Numbered from the stretch's first letter, positions 15,347 through 25,089 are shown. The stretch is 64,000 nt of DNA from Mycolicibacterium sp. (GCA_020637165.1 JACJWN010000003.1:1-64000), one strand, 5' to 3'. Notes: generated from the letters alone by a model not told the origin. Made by a program: numbers and translations.

Positions 15347-16204
15347 GTGACCGACCAGCACGAAGAGCAGCTCGGTCCCACCGGCCGCCCACTCCGGGAT
15401 ATTCCTGAACCCCAGCGGCTGGACCGGCACGGCCCCGCGGTGGTCCTTTCGATGTGCAACCAGAAGGGCGGGGTAGGCAAGACCACTTCCACCATCAACC
15501 TGGGTGCGGCACTGGCCGAGTACGGCCGGCGGGTGTTGCTCGTGGACCTGGATCCCCAGGGCGCACTCTCGGCGGGCCTGGGCGTGCCGCATTACGAACT
15601 TGCCAACACCGTGCACAACCTGATGGTCGAGCCGCGGGTGGGCATCGACGACGTGCTGATCCATACCCGGGTGGAGGGTCTGGATCTGGTTCCGAGCAAT
15701 ATCGACCTCTCCGCCGCGGAGATCCAACTGGTGAACGAGGTGGGCCGGGAGCAGACCCTGGGCCGCGCCCTCCGGCCGGTGATCGACAGCTACGACTACG
15801 TGCTGATCGACTGCCAGCCGTCGCTGGGCCTGCTCACCGTCAATGCGCTGGCGTGCTCGGACGGGGTGGTTATCCCCACCGAATGTGAGTTCTTCTCGCT
15901 TCGCGGACTGGCACTACTCACCGACACCGTCGACAAGGTGCGTGACCGGCTCAATCCCAGACTGGCCATCAGCGGCATCCTGGTCACCCGTTACGACAGC
16001 CGTACCGTCAACGCCCGGGAGGTGATGGCCCGGGTCATCGAACGCTTCGGCGATCTGGTGTTCGACACGGTCATCAACCGCACCGTCCGCTTTCCGGAGA
16101 CCAGCGTCGCCGGGGAGCCGATCACCACGTGGGCGCCGAAATCCAGCGGCGCTCTGGCCTACCGCACACTGGCCCGTGAGGTCATCGACCGCTTCGGCAA
16201 GTGA
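15347..16204 (+). CDS. ParA/Soj-family ATPase (Rv1708 family)
   Basis: The 285-residue protein carries the deviant Walker A motif KGGVGKTT (K40-T47), Walker A' VLLVDLDPQG and Walker B VLIDCQPS of the ParA/MinD family. It is not next to parB but directly upstream of scpA, and its stop overlaps the scpA start (GTGA), suggesting a role with the SMC-ScpAB condensin. This is inference from context. The GTG at 15347 with a ggag RBS was chosen; the frame is open further upstream, but those residues look random. Confidence 0.9.
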   Translation: MTDQHEEQLGPTGRPLRDIPEPQRLDRHGPAVVLSMCNQKGGVGKTTSTINLGAALAEYGRRVLLVDLDPQGALSAGLGVPHYELANTVHNLMVEPRVGIDDVLIHTRVEGLDLVPSNIDLSAAEIQLVNEVGREQTLGRALRPVIDSYDYVLIDCQPSLGLLTVNALACSDGVVIPTECEFFSLRGLALLTDTVDKVRDRLNPRLAISGILVTRYDSRTVNAREVMARVIERFGDLVFDTVINRTVRFPETSVAGEPITTWAPKSSGALAYRTLAREVIDRFGK

Positions 16205-17019
16205 CTACCGAGGCGGCGCCCGAGAAGGGCTTCAGGGTCCGGCTGACCAACTTCGAGGGTCCGTTCGACCTGCTGTTGCAGCTGATCTTCGCCCACCGGC
16301 TCGACGTCACAGAAGTAGCTCTGCACCAGGTGACCGACGATTTCATCGCCTACACCCGGCAGATCGGTGCCCAGCTGGAACTCGATGAGACCACCACATT
16401 CCTGGTGATTGCGGCCACGTTGCTGGACCTCAAGGCCGCCCGCCTGCTGCCCGCCGGTGAGGTGGAGGACGCCGAGGATCTCGCTCTTCTGGAGGTGCGC
16501 GATCTGCTGTTCGCCCGCCTGCTGCAGTACCGCGCGTTCAAGCACGTCGCCGAGATGTTCGCCGAGTTGGAGGCGGCCGCCCTGCGCAGCTACCCGCGTG
16601 CGGTGGCGTTGGAGGAACGGTTCTCGGAGTTGTTGCCCGAGGTGATGATCGGTGTCGATGCGCAGCGATTCGCCGAGATCGCCGCGGCGGTGTTCACCCC
16701 CAGGCCGGTTCCGACGGTGGGCACCGATCACCTGCACGCGGCCCGGGTATCGGTGCCCGAGCAGGCCGAGCGGCTGCTGGAGGTACTGGAGCGCCGCGGG
16801 GTGGGCCACTGGTCGTCTTTTTCCGAACTGGTGGCCGATTGCTCCGAGCCGATCCTGATCGTCGGGCGGTTCCTGGCTTTACTCGAGCTCTACCGGGCTC
16901 GGGCGGTAGCATTCGACCAATCAGAACCGCTTGGTGTGCTTCAGGTTTCGTGGACCGGGAACCGCTTGGTGAATGAAGATCTGGTGAGGGCCGAGTGGGA
17001 AGAGCAGGACCAACCGTGA
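16201..17019 (+). CDS. scpA: segregation and condensation protein A
   Basis: This 272-residue kleisin subunit of SMC-ScpAB starts with the family signature (TNFEGPFDLLLQLI, residues 17-30), has a central helical linker and ends with the winged-helix segment around SFSELVADC. It bridges the SMC heads and recruits ScpB. The gene starts on a GTG overlapping the parA-like stop, and its own stop overlaps scpB. Confidence 0.95.
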   Translation: MTTEAAPEKGFRVRLTNFEGPFDLLLQLIFAHRLDVTEVALHQVTDDFIAYTRQIGAQLELDETTTFLVIAATLLDLKAARLLPAGEVEDAEDLALLEVRDLLFARLLQYRAFKHVAEMFAELEAAALRSYPRAVALEERFSELLPEVMIGVDAQRFAEIAAAVFTPRPVPTVGTDHLHAARVSVPEQAERLLEVLERRGVGHWSSFSELVADCSEPILIVGRFLALLELYRARAVAFDQSEPLGVLQVSWTGNRLVNEDLVRAEWEEQDQP

Positions 17020-17702
17020 CCGACGAGATCGTCGACGAATCCGATCTATCCGGCCCCGAGGTCACCGACCTCGACGATGGGGATCTGACTCGGGTACTGG
17101 AGGCACTCCTCCTCGTGGTCGACTCTCCGGTGACGCCCGAGGCGCTGGCGTCGGCAACCGGGCAGCCGATGGACCGTGTCACCGAGACGCTGCGCCGGAT
17201 GGCCGCGGAGTTGGCCGATCGTGACAGTGGGATTGACCTCCGGGAGACCGGTGGCGGCTGGCGGATGTACACGCGGGCCCGATTCGCCCCCTACGTCGAG
17301 CGTCTCTTGCTCGACGGAGCGCGCTCCAAGCTGACCCGTGCGGCGTTGGAGACGCTGGCGGTCGTGGCCTACCGGCAGCCGGTCACCCGGGCGCGGGTCA
17401 GTGCCGTTCGGGGCGTCAACGTCGATGCGGTGATCCGGACGTTGGTGGCGCGCGGATTGATCACCGAGGCCGGCGCGGACCCGGACAGCGGCGCGACCAC
17501 TTTCGCCACCACCGAGTTGTTCCTCGAGCGGCTCGGCCTGTCGTCGTTGGCAGACCTTCCCGACATCGCGCCGCTGCTGCCCGACGTCGACATAATCGAC
17601 GACCTGAGCGAGACGCTCGACAGCGAGCCCCGGTTCGCCAAGCTTGCAGCTTCGAGCCAGCCGGACAAGCCCGCCGCCATCAACGTGGATACCGATGTCT
17701 GA
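17016..17702 (+). CDS. scpB: segregation and condensation protein B
   Basis: This 228-residue partner of ScpA has two winged-helix domains, the first around LEALLLVVDSPVTPEALA and the second around TRAALETLAVVAYRQPVTRA, both diagnostic of ScpB. The start is the GTG overlapping the scpA stop; an upstream GTG at 16995 is possible but overlaps scpA further. The C-terminal 45 residues are acidic and probably disordered. The 3' end overlaps rluB by 8 bp. Confidence 0.94.
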   Translation: MTDEIVDESDLSGPEVTDLDDGDLTRVLEALLLVVDSPVTPEALASATGQPMDRVTETLRRMAAELADRDSGIDLRETGGGWRMYTRARFAPYVERLLLDGARSKLTRAALETLAVVAYRQPVTRARVSAVRGVNVDAVIRTLVARGLITEAGADPDSGATTFATTELFLERLGLSSLADLPDIAPLLPDVDIIDDLSETLDSEPRFAKLAASSQPDKPAAINVDTDV

Positions 17703-18465
17703 GACCGTGCGGCCTGGCGAGGGACCCGGCGAGGAGGGCATCCGGCTGCAGAAAGTGCTGTCCCAGGCGGGGATCGCCTCCCGGCGGGTGGCTGAGCGGA
17801 TGATCATCGATGGTCGGGTCGAGGTCGACGGTGCCGTGGTGAGCGAACTGGGCACCCGGGTCGATCCGCGAACCGCGGACATCCGCGTCGACGGGACCCG
17901 GGTGGTCCTCGACGACTCCATGGTGTACCTGGCGTTGAACAAACCGCGGGGGATGCATTCGACGATGTCCGATGACCGCGGTCGTCCCTGCATCGGGGAT
18001 CTGGTCGAGCACCGGGTGCGCGGCAACAAGAAGCTCTTCCACGTCGGCCGGCTGGACGCGGACACCGAGGGACTGCTGCTGCTCACCAATGACGGCGAAC
18101 TGGCTCACCGGTTGATGCACCCGTCGTTCGAGGTGCCGAAGACCTACCTGGCGACCGTCGCCGGATCGGTACCGCGGGGTCTGGGAAAGACGCTGCGGGC
18201 CGGGATCGAATTGGAGGACGGCCCGGTCAAACTCGATGACTTTGCCGTGGTGGACGCCGTTCCGGGCAAGACGCTGGTTCGGGTGACCCTGCACGAGGGA
18301 CGCAAGAGGATCGTCCGGAGATTGCTGGCGGAGGTCGGGTTTCCGGTGCAGGCGTTGGTGCGGACGGACATCGGCTCGGTGGCGCTGGGTGACCAGCGGC
18401 CCGGCAGCATTCGGGCCCTGACGCGGAAAGAGGTCGGCGAACTGTATCGGGCGGTGGGTCTGTGA
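17695..18465 (+). CDS. 23S rRNA pseudouridine synthase RluB/RsuA family (Rv1711)
   Basis: The 256-residue protein has an N-terminal S4 domain (about 14-60, [14 protein letters not shown]) and a RsuA/RluB/E/F catalytic domain with the Asp of motif II in [17 protein letters not shown]. It isomerises a uridine in 23S rRNA; the exact target cannot be read from sequence. The ATG within the scpB end was chosen because the S4 domain begins soon after it. The stop overlaps the cmk start. Confidence 0.9.
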   Translation: MSETVRPGEGPGEEGIRLQKVLSQAGIASRRVAERMIIDGRVEVDGAVVSELGTRVDPRTADIRVDGTRVVLDDSMVYLALNKPRGMHSTMSDDRGRPCIGDLVEHRVRGNKKLFHVGRLDADTEGLLLLTNDGELAHRLMHPSFEVPKTYLATVAGSVPRGLGKTLRAGIELEDGPVKLDDFAVVDAVPGKTLVRVTLHEGRKRIVRRLLAEVGFPVQALVRTDIGSVALGDQRPGSIRALTRKEVGELYRAVGL

Positions 18466-19142
18466 GTGGTGTGGTGATCGCGATCGACGGTCCGGCCGGA
18501 ACCGGAAAGTCCTCGGTGTCAAGGGGTTTGGCTCAGGCGCTGGGTGCGCGATATCTCGACACGGGTGCGATGTACCGGATTGCGACGCTGGCGATGCTGC
18601 GCGCCGGGGTCGATCTCGACGACCCACAGTCGATCGCCTCCGCGTCGCCGGTATCGATGTCGGTGGGATTCGATCCGGAGGTGGAGTGTGTCTACCTCGA
18701 CGGCGAGGATGTCTCGGCGGCGATTCGCGGTGATGAGGTGACCCGTGCGGTGTCGGCGGTCGCGGCGGTGCCGGCAGTGCGCTCGCAGATGGTCGTCCTG
18801 CAGCGTGAAATGGCATCGGGAGCGGGCAGCGTGGTGGTCGAGGGCCGCGATATCGGAACCGTGGTGCTGCCAGAGGCGGACGTCAAGATCTTCCTGACCG
18901 CCTCGGCGGAGACGCGGGCCCGACGCCGCAATGACCAGAACGTCGCCGCCGGATTGCCCGACGACTACGAGACGGTTTTGACCGACGTGCGACTGCGGGA
19001 TCATCTGGATTCCACCCGTGCGGTGTCACCGTTGCGACCGGCCGAGGACGCCCTGATTGTGGATACCAGCGATATGACACAGAGCGAGGTCATCCACCAT
19101 CTGCAGAATCTGGTTGAACAGCGGACGGGGGCGATGAGATGA
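18462..19142 (+). CDS. cmk: cytidylate kinase
   Basis: The 226-residue enzyme phosphorylates CMP/dCMP with ATP. The P-loop is GPAGTGKSS (residues 10-18). The CMP-specific insert and the [11 protein letters not shown] motif place it in the Cmk family. It starts with GTG overlapping the rluB stop and overlaps der by 4 bp. Confidence 0.95.
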   Translation: MSGVVIAIDGPAGTGKSSVSRGLAQALGARYLDTGAMYRIATLAMLRAGVDLDDPQSIASASPVSMSVGFDPEVECVYLDGEDVSAAIRGDEVTRAVSAVAAVPAVRSQMVVLQREMASGAGSVVVEGRDIGTVVLPEADVKIFLTASAETRARRRNDQNVAAGLPDDYETVLTDVRLRDHLDSTRAVSPLRPAEDALIVDTSDMTQSEVIHHLQNLVEQRTGAMR

Positions 19143-20545
19143 GTGACGGCGAGACATGGTCCGACGAGAGCGATTGGGAGATCGCCGAGGACCAGCTGAT
19201 CGAGCAGGCGGAGGAGATGGCCGCGCCGCCGCCGGTGCTGGCGGTGGTCGGGCGTCCCAACGTGGGCAAGTCGACTCTGGTCAACCGGATCCTGGGCCGA
19301 CGGGAGGCGGTGGTGCAGGATCTGCCCGGCGTCACCCGGGACCGGGTGTCCTACGACGCGCTGTGGAGCGGGCGCCGCTTCGTGGTGCAGGACACCGGCG
19401 GTTGGGAACCCGACGCGAAGGGCCTGCAGCAACTGGTCGCCGATCAGGCCGCGGTGGCCATGCAGACCGCCGACGCGGTGGTCCTGGTGGTCGACGCCGT
19501 CGTCGGCGCCACCGCCGGTGACGAGGCGGCCGCGCGAATCCTGCGCCGTTCCGGCAAGCCGGTGTTCCTGGTGGCAAACAAGGTGGACAACGAGAAGGGC
19601 GAGGCAGAGGCCGCGGCGCTGTGGTCGCTGGGACTGGGGGAGCCGCACCCGATCAGTGCGATGCACGGCCGGGGCGTGGCCGACCTGCTCGACCGGGTGA
19701 TCGCGGAGCTGCCCACGGTGTCGGAGTCGGCACGCTCCGGCGGCGGGCCGCGGCGGGTTGCGCTGGTCGGAAAGCCCAACGTCGGTAAGAGTTCGCTGCT
19801 GAACCGGCTGGCCGGGGCGGAGCGGTCGGTGGTGCATGACACCGCCGGCACCACCGTCGACCCGGTGGACTCGCTGATCGAACTGGACGGCAGGATCTGG
19901 CGCTTCGTCGATACCGCCGGCCTGCGGCGCAAGGTGGGACAGGCCAGCGGCCACGAGTTCTACGCCTCGGTGCGCACGCACAGTGCCATCGACGCCGCCG
20001 AGGTGGTGATCGTGTTGGTCGACGCCTCCGAACCGCTGACCGAGCAGGACCAGCGCGTGCTGTCGATGGTGATCGAGGCTGGCCGCGCGCTGGTGCTGGC
20101 GTTCAACAAGTGGGATCTGGTGGACGAGGACCGGCGTTACCTGCTGGACCGTGAGATCGACCTGCAGTTGGCGCAGTTGCAGTGGTCGCCGCGGGTCAAC
20201 ATCTCCGCGAAGACCGGACGCGCGGTTCAGAAGCTTGTTCCAGCCATGGAAACCGCGCTGGACTCGTGGGACACCCGCATCTCCACCGGGCAGCTGAATA
20301 CCTGGCTCAAGGAGGTCGTCGCTGCCACGCCGCCACCGGTGCGCGGCGGAAAGCAGCCGCGAATCCTGTTCGCCACCCAGGCAACCGCGCGTCCACCGAC
20401 TTTCGTGCTGTTCACCACCGGCTTCCTGGAGGCCGGATACCGCCGTTTCCTCGAGCGCAAGCTCAGGGAAACCTTTGGGTTCGAGGGCTCGCCGATCCGG
20501 ATCAATGTCCGCGTCCGCGAGAAGCGTAAAGCCAAGCCGCGCTAG
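19139..20545 (+). CDS. der: ribosome assembly GTPase Der (EngA)
   Basis: The 468-residue protein has two tandem GTPase domains, each with its own P-loop (GRPNVGKST near residue 38 and GKPNVGKSS near 210), and a C-terminal KH-like domain. It acts in 50S subunit maturation. A short acidic N-terminal extension is typical of mycobacterial Der. This is the last gene of the long operon-like run. Its stop codon shares a CTAG with the stop of the convergent HNH gene. Confidence 0.95.
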   Translation: MSDGETWSDESDWEIAEDQLIEQAEEMAAPPPVLAVVGRPNVGKSTLVNRILGRREAVVQDLPGVTRDRVSYDALWSGRRFVVQDTGGWEPDAKGLQQLVADQAAVAMQTADAVVLVVDAVVGATAGDEAAARILRRSGKPVFLVANKVDNEKGEAEAAALWSLGLGEPHPISAMHGRGVADLLDRVIAELPTVSESARSGGGPRRVALVGKPNVGKSSLLNRLAGAERSVVHDTAGTTVDPVDSLIELDGRIWRFVDTAGLRRKVGQASGHEFYASVRTHSAIDAAEVVIVLVDASEPLTEQDQRVLSMVIEAGRALVLAFNKWDLVDEDRRYLLDREIDLQLAQLQWSPRVNISAKTGRAVQKLVPAMETALDSWDTRISTGQLNTWLKEVVAATPPPVRGGKQPRILFATQATARPPTFVLFTTGFLEAGYRRFLERKLRETFGFEGSPIRINVRVREKRKAKPR

Positions 20546-21888
20546 TGGTCTCGGGGCAGCATCCGCTCTGGGTGATGGTAGGAATTGGTGCCGCCGCGCA
20601 GTGGCAGATGCGGCGGGGGTAACCATTCGGTGCGGCCGTCCCTGAGCTTGCGGGTTCGCCATCCGTCCTGCTTGATGAGCCGATGATGCGGACCGCAGAC
20701 GAAGGTCAGGGTGTCGATGTTCGTCAGGCCGCCCGTGGCCCATTCATCGACATGGTGGACTTCGGTCAGGTAGCCAGGAACGTCACATCCCGGCGCGGTG
20801 CACCCACGGTCCTTGTTGTGCAGAACTATTCGCTGGTCAGCGGAGGCAATCCTCTTGGTGCGACCGAGGTAGATGGGACGTTGGGAATGCTCCTCGAAAA
20901 CGCACAGATAGTGCCAGGAGTGGCTGGCCAACCGGATCACGTCCCGCATGGGCACCAACGTGCCGCTCGCAGTGACCGCGTGACCGGCTCCGGTCTGCAG
21001 TTGCTCCAGTGTCGCGCTGACGATCACAGTCACGGGTAAGCCGTTGTGCTTACCGAGTTTCGGATCTCCGAGTTGTCCGCGAACCAACGCGCTGAGCGCG
21101 TCATGCTGGCGTTGGGCGTGGCTTCGCATGTCGCCGTCGACGACGTCCTGAGTCGGCTCTCCGGTGACGGTGGGGCTCTGGTCGGCGGGATTACACATTC
21201 CCGGGGCGCCGAACTTGGCGAGCCACGCGTCGATCTCGGCCCTGAGTTGTGGCGTCGCGACGAGCCGCCCGACGCTCATCCCGTCTGGCCGTTGCCGGCC
21301 GCACCAGGTGAACCCACGCCGCCGGTCGCGTTCTTCATCGCTGAATTTGCCGTCCGGATTCAGCTGCAGCGCCAGCCTGTCGGCGACCTTCTCCAACTGG
21401 TCGGGGCGCAGTTCGAGAGCTTTTTCTGCGAGGAACTTTTCGGCGTCCTCCACTGCGGCCGGGGATAGATCGGCCGGAAGATCCCGGAAGAACTTCTGTA
21501 TCGACCGGAGATGTTCGGGGTCGAGCTGGCCCGCTTCCCATGCTTTCGCGGTGGCGGGCAGCTGCGGCGGCAGTGTCTGGCCCGTCAGCGTCGTTCGTGC
21601 GCTCAGCTGGCGTGCGTCGCGGAGCCGGCGGCGCGACTCGGAGAGGCTCAGGCGCAGGACGTCGGCGATGACCCTGGGCAGTATCCGGCCGATCTCGCCG
21701 TTGTCGTTGCGGTCCAAGGAGCTGGTGATGGAGTGCGACGAGGCGCGTTGACTTCGAGTCGCGATCTCCAAACGGTCAAGCGCCTCGAGACGCTCCCCGG
21801 CTGGCAGAGCGTCCCAGTCCAGCGCGCCGACGGTCTGGACGGCGGCGTCCAGAGCGGCGAACGCCTCGGCGACCGGGTTCGAAAGCAT
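20542..21888 (-). CDS. DUF222 / HNH endonuclease domain protein (13E12 repeat family)
   Basis: The 448-residue protein has an N-terminal DUF222 helical domain (about 20-330) and a C-terminal HNH nuclease motif: two Cys pairs (CTAPGCD and the downstream VCGPHHR) and [11 protein letters not shown]. This is the multi-copy 13E12 family of mycobacteria, whose cellular role is not established. In M. tuberculosis one member (Rv1702c) lies nearby in the equivalent block. An SOS-box-like site overlaps the start codon. The gene reads against the preceding operon and shares a CTAG stop overlap with der. Intact by inspection. Confidence 0.88.
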   Translation of the reverse strand: MLSNPVAEAFAALDAAVQTVGALDWDALPAGERLEALDRLEIATRSQRASSHSITSSLDRNDNGEIGRILPRVIADVLRLSLSESRRRLRDARQLSARTTLTGQTLPPQLPATAKAWEAGQLDPEHLRSIQKFFRDLPADLSPAAVEDAEKFLAEKALELRPDQLEKVADRLALQLNPDGKFSDEERDRRRGFTWCGRQRPDGMSVGRLVATPQLRAEIDAWLAKFGAPGMCNPADQSPTVTGEPTQDVVDGDMRSHAQRQHDALSALVRGQLGDPKLGKHNGLPVTVIVSATLEQLQTGAGHAVTASGTLVPMRDVIRLASHSWHYLCVFEEHSQRPIYLGRTKRIASADQRIVLHNKDRGCTAPGCDVPGYLTEVHHVDEWATGGLTNIDTLTFVCGPHHRLIKQDGWRTRKLRDGRTEWLPPPHLPLRGGTNSYHHPERMLPRDH

Positions 21889-21894
21889 GTTCGA
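21879..21894. promoter_or_regulatory. LexA (SOS) box-like site
   Basis: The sequence tcgaaa-gcat-gttcga differs from the mycobacterial LexA consensus TCGAAC-N4-GTTCGA at one of 12 conserved positions. It overlaps the start codon of the HNH gene, so bound LexA would block its expression. Several 13E12 genes of M. tuberculosis are known to carry SOS boxes. Confidence 0.65.
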
Positions 21895-21927
21895 ATCATA
21901 GGTCTGCCCACTGACAAGAATAGCGAC

Positions 21928-22623
21928 TCACTCGAGCCACGCCCGATTGCCGTAGGAATCCAGGTGCACCACCTGCTCCACGGGTTTGCGTGTGGTCGGT
22001 CCATAGCGGCCCCGAGGCCAGCCCATCGGGACCACACACACCGGGGTGACCGACAGGGGCAGGCTCAGGATCTTGCGTGCCGACGTGACACTCCACAGCG
22101 GCAGGGTGATCAGCGAAGCCCCCAGCCCCATCGCGCGAGCAGCCAGCAGGAGGTTCTGAACACTCGGGTAGATCGAGCCGAAGAACGAGGACTCGCCAAC
22201 GAACGGCGAGGGCAGGTAGGGGGCTCGCATGCCCCCGCGCAGGCAGGGGACGACCAGCACCGGGATCTCGGTGAAGTGATCGACCTGCCACTGCACCGCC
22301 CGCAGGATCTTCGTCATGGACTCGTCGCCCTTGGCGACGCGCTTGCCCACGCCGCCGTAGAGGGCCCAGGCCTGCCGGTACCGCTTGGCGAGTTGGCTCT
22401 TGACGTGCTGGTCCTTGACGACCAGGAACTCCCAATTCTGCCCGTTGGACCCGGTGGGCGCCCGCAGGGCAAGTTCAATACATTTCAGGACTACGGCGTC
22501 GTCGACCGGATCCGGCAATACCCGGCGCACCGCCCGCTGGGTCATCATGGCGTCCAGCAGTGGCATGTCCAGGCGGGCGATCGCCTCGTCGTTGGACGGT
22601 ATCGGGTTCGGAGTAGCGGCCAT
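21928..22623 (-). CDS. nitroreductase family protein
   Basis: The 231-residue FMN-dependent oxidoreductase-like protein has the N-terminal TQRAVRRVLPDPVDD and LALRAPTGSNGQNWEF segments that hold the FMN phosphate, and the C-terminal MGLGASLITLPL and GWPRGRYGPTTRKP segments. The substrate is unknown. A paralogue with the same C-terminal signature lies at 32465-33184. It is transcribed divergently from the TauE-like permease 38 bp away. Confidence 0.85.
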   Translation of the reverse strand: MAATPNPIPSNDEAIARLDMPLLDAMMTQRAVRRVLPDPVDDAVVLKCIELALRAPTGSNGQNWEFLVVKDQHVKSQLAKRYRQAWALYGGVGKRVAKGDESMTKILRAVQWQVDHFTEIPVLVVPCLRGGMRAPYLPSPFVGESSFFGSIYPSVQNLLLAARAMGLGASLITLPLWSVTSARKILSLPLSVTPVCVVPMGWPRGRYGPTTRKPVEQVVHLDSYGNRAWLE

Positions 22624-22661
22624 GCCTTCCGAGCCTACGGGCGCCGATTAGGGTTCGGAGG

Positions 22662-23444
22662 GTGTCAGTCGCCGACATGGTCGTCATCGTCCTCGCCGCG
22701 CTGGGGGCTGGGGCGATCAACTCACTCGTGGGGTCAGGCACCCTGATCACCTTTCCGACCCTGATCGCTCTCGGCTTTCCGCCGGTGACGGCGACGATGT
22801 CCAACGCGATCGGACTCGTAGCCGGCGGGGTGTCCGGCACGTGGGGATATCGCGCCGAGCTGGCAGGGCAATGGCGGCGGCTGCGCTGGCAGATCCCGGC
22901 GTCGCTCATCGGTGCGGTCATCGGCGCATTCCTACTGCTGCACCTTCCGGAGCGGGTGTTCATTCAGATCGTCCCGGTGCTACTGGTGCTGGCGCTGCTA
23001 CTGGTAATCGCGGGTCCGCGGATCCAGGCGTATGCGAGGAGGCGCGCCGAGGCCGCTGGGCGCTCGGCTGAGCACGTTTCGACTGCTCGGATGGCCGCCT
23101 TGGTGCTGGGGACGTTCATCGTCGGTGTGTACGGCGGCTACTTCACCGCCGCCCAGGGCATCCTGCTGATAGGCGTGATGGGGGCGTTGCTGCCCGAGGA
23201 CGTCCAGCGGATGAACGCGGCGAAGAATCTGTTGTCGCTGCTGGTCAACATCGTCGCCGCGGTCGCGTACACCCTCGTTGCCTTCGATCGGGTGAGTTGG
23301 GCGGCGGCCGGCCTGATCGCGATCGGCTCTCTCTTCGGGGGTTGGCTCGGTTCCCATTACGGCCGGCGACTGTCGCCGACCGCGTTGCGGGTGGTGATCG
23401 TGGCCGTTGGCCTGATCGGGTTGTACCGGCTGCTCGGCGTATGA
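22662..23444 (+). CDS. TauE/SafE-family membrane permease
   Basis: The 260-residue polytopic membrane protein has about eight hydrophobic segments in two repeats, each starting with a Gly-rich motif (AGAINSLVGSGTLITFP near residue 16 and GVYGGYFTAAQGILLI near 154). The family exports or imports sulfur-containing organic anions, but the substrate here cannot be assigned. The GTG start follows a ggagg sequence. The gene ends 76 bp before tRNA-Pro. Confidence 0.85.
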   Translation: MSVADMVVIVLAALGAGAINSLVGSGTLITFPTLIALGFPPVTATMSNAIGLVAGGVSGTWGYRAELAGQWRRLRWQIPASLIGAVIGAFLLLHLPERVFIQIVPVLLVLALLLVIAGPRIQAYARRRAEAAGRSAEHVSTARMAALVLGTFIVGVYGGYFTAAQGILLIGVMGALLPEDVQRMNAAKNLLSLLVNIVAAVAYTLVAFDRVSWAAAGLIAIGSLFGGWLGSHYGRRLSPTALRVVIVAVGLIGLYRLLGV

Positions 23445-23520
23445 ACGGCGTACCCAAGTTCGTCTCGGCCGGCTGCTGGGGTAGGCTTTCGACCTGCTGC
23501 CGGCGATCCCGGCAGCGCCG

Positions 23521-23595
<75 letters not shown>

Positions 23596-23600
23596 AACAG

Positions 23601-23624
23601 AAACCGGCTCTGATCAGCGGTTTT
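23601..23624 (+). terminator. possible tRNA-Pro terminator
   Basis: Seven bases after the tRNA, aaccggct and agcggtt can pair with one bulge, and the right arm ends in tttt. This is a weak but plausibly placed intrinsic terminator. Confidence 0.4.
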
Positions 23625-23803
23625 CCTTGAGTTTTGGCCACCGATTCGGTCCGTCCAGGCCGGTGTCGGGGCCAATCTGGGTCCCAGAGGCCCGCCGCAG
23701 CGGTCTCGAACAGGGTTCAGACGGCCTTCGTGCGCACGTTGTATGCGCCAATGCATGTTAAGTGCGACTATGCACCCGCCGTAACTCTCCCAGAATCCAG
23801 GGC

Positions 23804-23824
23804 CACTTGACCGCTGGTCAAGTG
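23804..23824. repeat. palindromic copy of the tRNA-Pro anticodon arm
   Basis: A perfect inverted repeat (arms cacttgacc / ggtcaagtg, 3-nt centre) matches the anticodon arm of tRNA-Pro at 18 of 21 positions, but the loop lacks the GGG anticodon and no other tRNA arm is present. It sits in about 450 bp without a recognisable gene (23625-24078). It may be an old recombination core or a duplicated att fragment. Confidence 0.6.
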
Positions 23825-24035
23825 CACTCCGTGCGGCTGACACCAGCTGGATGCGAGGGATTCGTTTAGGCGCCGGTGCGGAGCAGGGCGCCGGGAATTT
23901 TTCAGAGTGCCCTGTTTGTCTGATGCGATGCGCACCAGCGCTTCGTGCGCCTCCGAAGTCCTGGGCGACATGCTGGACGACCTTCGTTCCAGTGACGCCT
24001 TGATGCGGCGACCGGTGAACAGAGCGGGTAGCGAT

Positions 24036-24054
24036 GTACGGTTTTTGTCCGTAC
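24036..24054. promoter_or_regulatory. inverted-repeat operator before the toxin-antitoxin pair
   Basis: Perfect 6-bp arms gtacgg / ccgtac with a 7-nt centre lie 25 bp upstream of the antitoxin ATG. Ribbon-helix-helix antitoxins of DUF1778 type bind such sites to repress their own operon. The assignment rests on position and symmetry. Confidence 0.55.
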
Positions 24055-24078
24055 GCTGGCGTTCGGGAGGTAGCGGTA

Positions 24079-24348
24079 ATGGCAGTTAAGGCAAAGCGTA
24101 TTGAGATTCGCGCGGAGGAGGCGACTCTGGATCGCATCCAGCGAGCAGCCGGTGCGGTCCACGAGCAGACCTCTGAATTCGTCCGTAAAGCGGCTCTGCA
24201 GCGGGCGGAGGAGGTGCTGCGCAACGAGTTGGTGACGATGATGGAGCCGGAGCAATTCGACGAGCTGATGGCGTGCCTCGACGTCGCAGACGAGGCACCT
24301 CGGCTTGCCGCCGCTGCGCGCACACCTGCAGTGTTCACACGTCGCTAA
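24079..24348 (+). CDS. DUF1778 antitoxin (TacA/AtaR type)
   Basis: The 89-residue protein has the ribbon-helix-helix N-terminus KAKRIEIRAEEATLDRIQRAA, the SEFVRKAALQRAEE helix and a C-terminal toxin-wrapping tail, as in DUF1778 antitoxins. It should neutralise the GNAT protein encoded 9 bp downstream and repress the pair through DNA binding. The ATG at 24079 has a gggagg RBS 8 nt upstream; an upstream ATG at 24034 lies in the operator and is rejected. Confidence 0.85.
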   Translation: MAVKAKRIEIRAEEATLDRIQRAAGAVHEQTSEFVRKAALQRAEEVLRNELVTMMEPEQFDELMACLDVADEAPRLAAAARTPAVFTRR

Positions 24349-24357
24349 CCGAACCGG

Positions 24358-24873
24358 ATGTTTGAATCGGCACGACTCGGTGACCACCACCAACTCGACG
24401 AGTTCGACTGCGGCAAAGCGGCATTGAACTCCTGGCTTCACGGCCAAGCGCGGCGCGCAGACTCCAGTGGAGTTGCCCACGTTTACGTATGGACGCCAGC
24501 CGGGAAGCAGAAGGTTTGCGCCTACTACGCGATCTGCCCCACTGAGGTCATTCGCACCGACGCCGGAATTTCGGGGTCATTGGCCGGCGGATACTCCCGG
24601 ATACCGGGTTATCTCATTGCCCGATTGGCTCTCGACGCGTCGCTGCAGGGGCGCGGATACGGTGCACAGCTACTTCTCGACGCACTCGGAAAGGTGGTGA
24701 AGGCCGCTGAAATCGGCGGGGGACGACTCATCGTCGTCGATGCAATGGACGATGAGGCTTATGGGTTCTACGAATGCTTCGACTTCACGCCGGTGAAGAA
24801 GCGCAGGGGACGGCTGGTTATGAAGATGTCTACTGCGGCGTCCGCGTTACGCGCGTTCGAGGACCAGCCGTAG
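24358..24873 (+). CDS. GNAT acetyltransferase toxin (TacT/AtaT type)
   Basis: The 171-residue GNAT protein has the features of TacT-like toxins: FDCGKAALNSWL near the N-terminus, the acetyl-CoA pyrophosphate loop QGRGYGAQLLLDAL and a C-terminal AYGFYECFDF with the catalytic Tyr. Family members acetylate aminoacyl-tRNAs and stop translation. The target amino acid cannot be predicted here. It is encoded 9 bp after its DUF1778 antitoxin within the att-bounded islet, and all core motifs look intact. Confidence 0.85.
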   Translation: MFESARLGDHHQLDEFDCGKAALNSWLHGQARRADSSGVAHVYVWTPAGKQKVCAYYAICPTEVIRTDAGISGSLAGGYSRIPGYLIARLALDASLQGRGYGAQLLLDALGKVVKAAEIGGGRLIVVDAMDDEAYGFYECFDFTPVKKRRGRLVMKMSTAASALRAFEDQP

Positions 24874-25046
24874 CGGCTGAGCGGAGTGGCCTGCTTGCCC
24901 ATGGCGGGCGCAAGCATGTGGTGGGACCAATTTGGGACCAAGCGTCCTGCGCGCTGCTGAACGAACTGCGCGTTTACGCCCGATCCGCAGGCATCGAATA
25001 ACGCGCATACCGAGCGTGAACAGGCGCAACATGCCAGCCCCATTTG

Positions 25047-25089
25047 CTGGGGGTCAAGTGGTCGCAGGTTCAAATCCTGTCAGCTCGAC
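25047..25089 (+). repeat. att-like direct repeat, right copy
   Basis: 42 of 43 positions are identical to the tRNA-Pro 3' half at 23553-23595, but no acceptor 5' half or D arm is present, so this is not a tRNA gene. It closes an islet of about 1.5 kb. Confidence 0.85.

Noticed and set aside
25047-25089. Second tRNA-Pro gene
   Set aside because: Only the 3' half is present; no acceptor 5' strand or D arm, so it is an att-type repeat.
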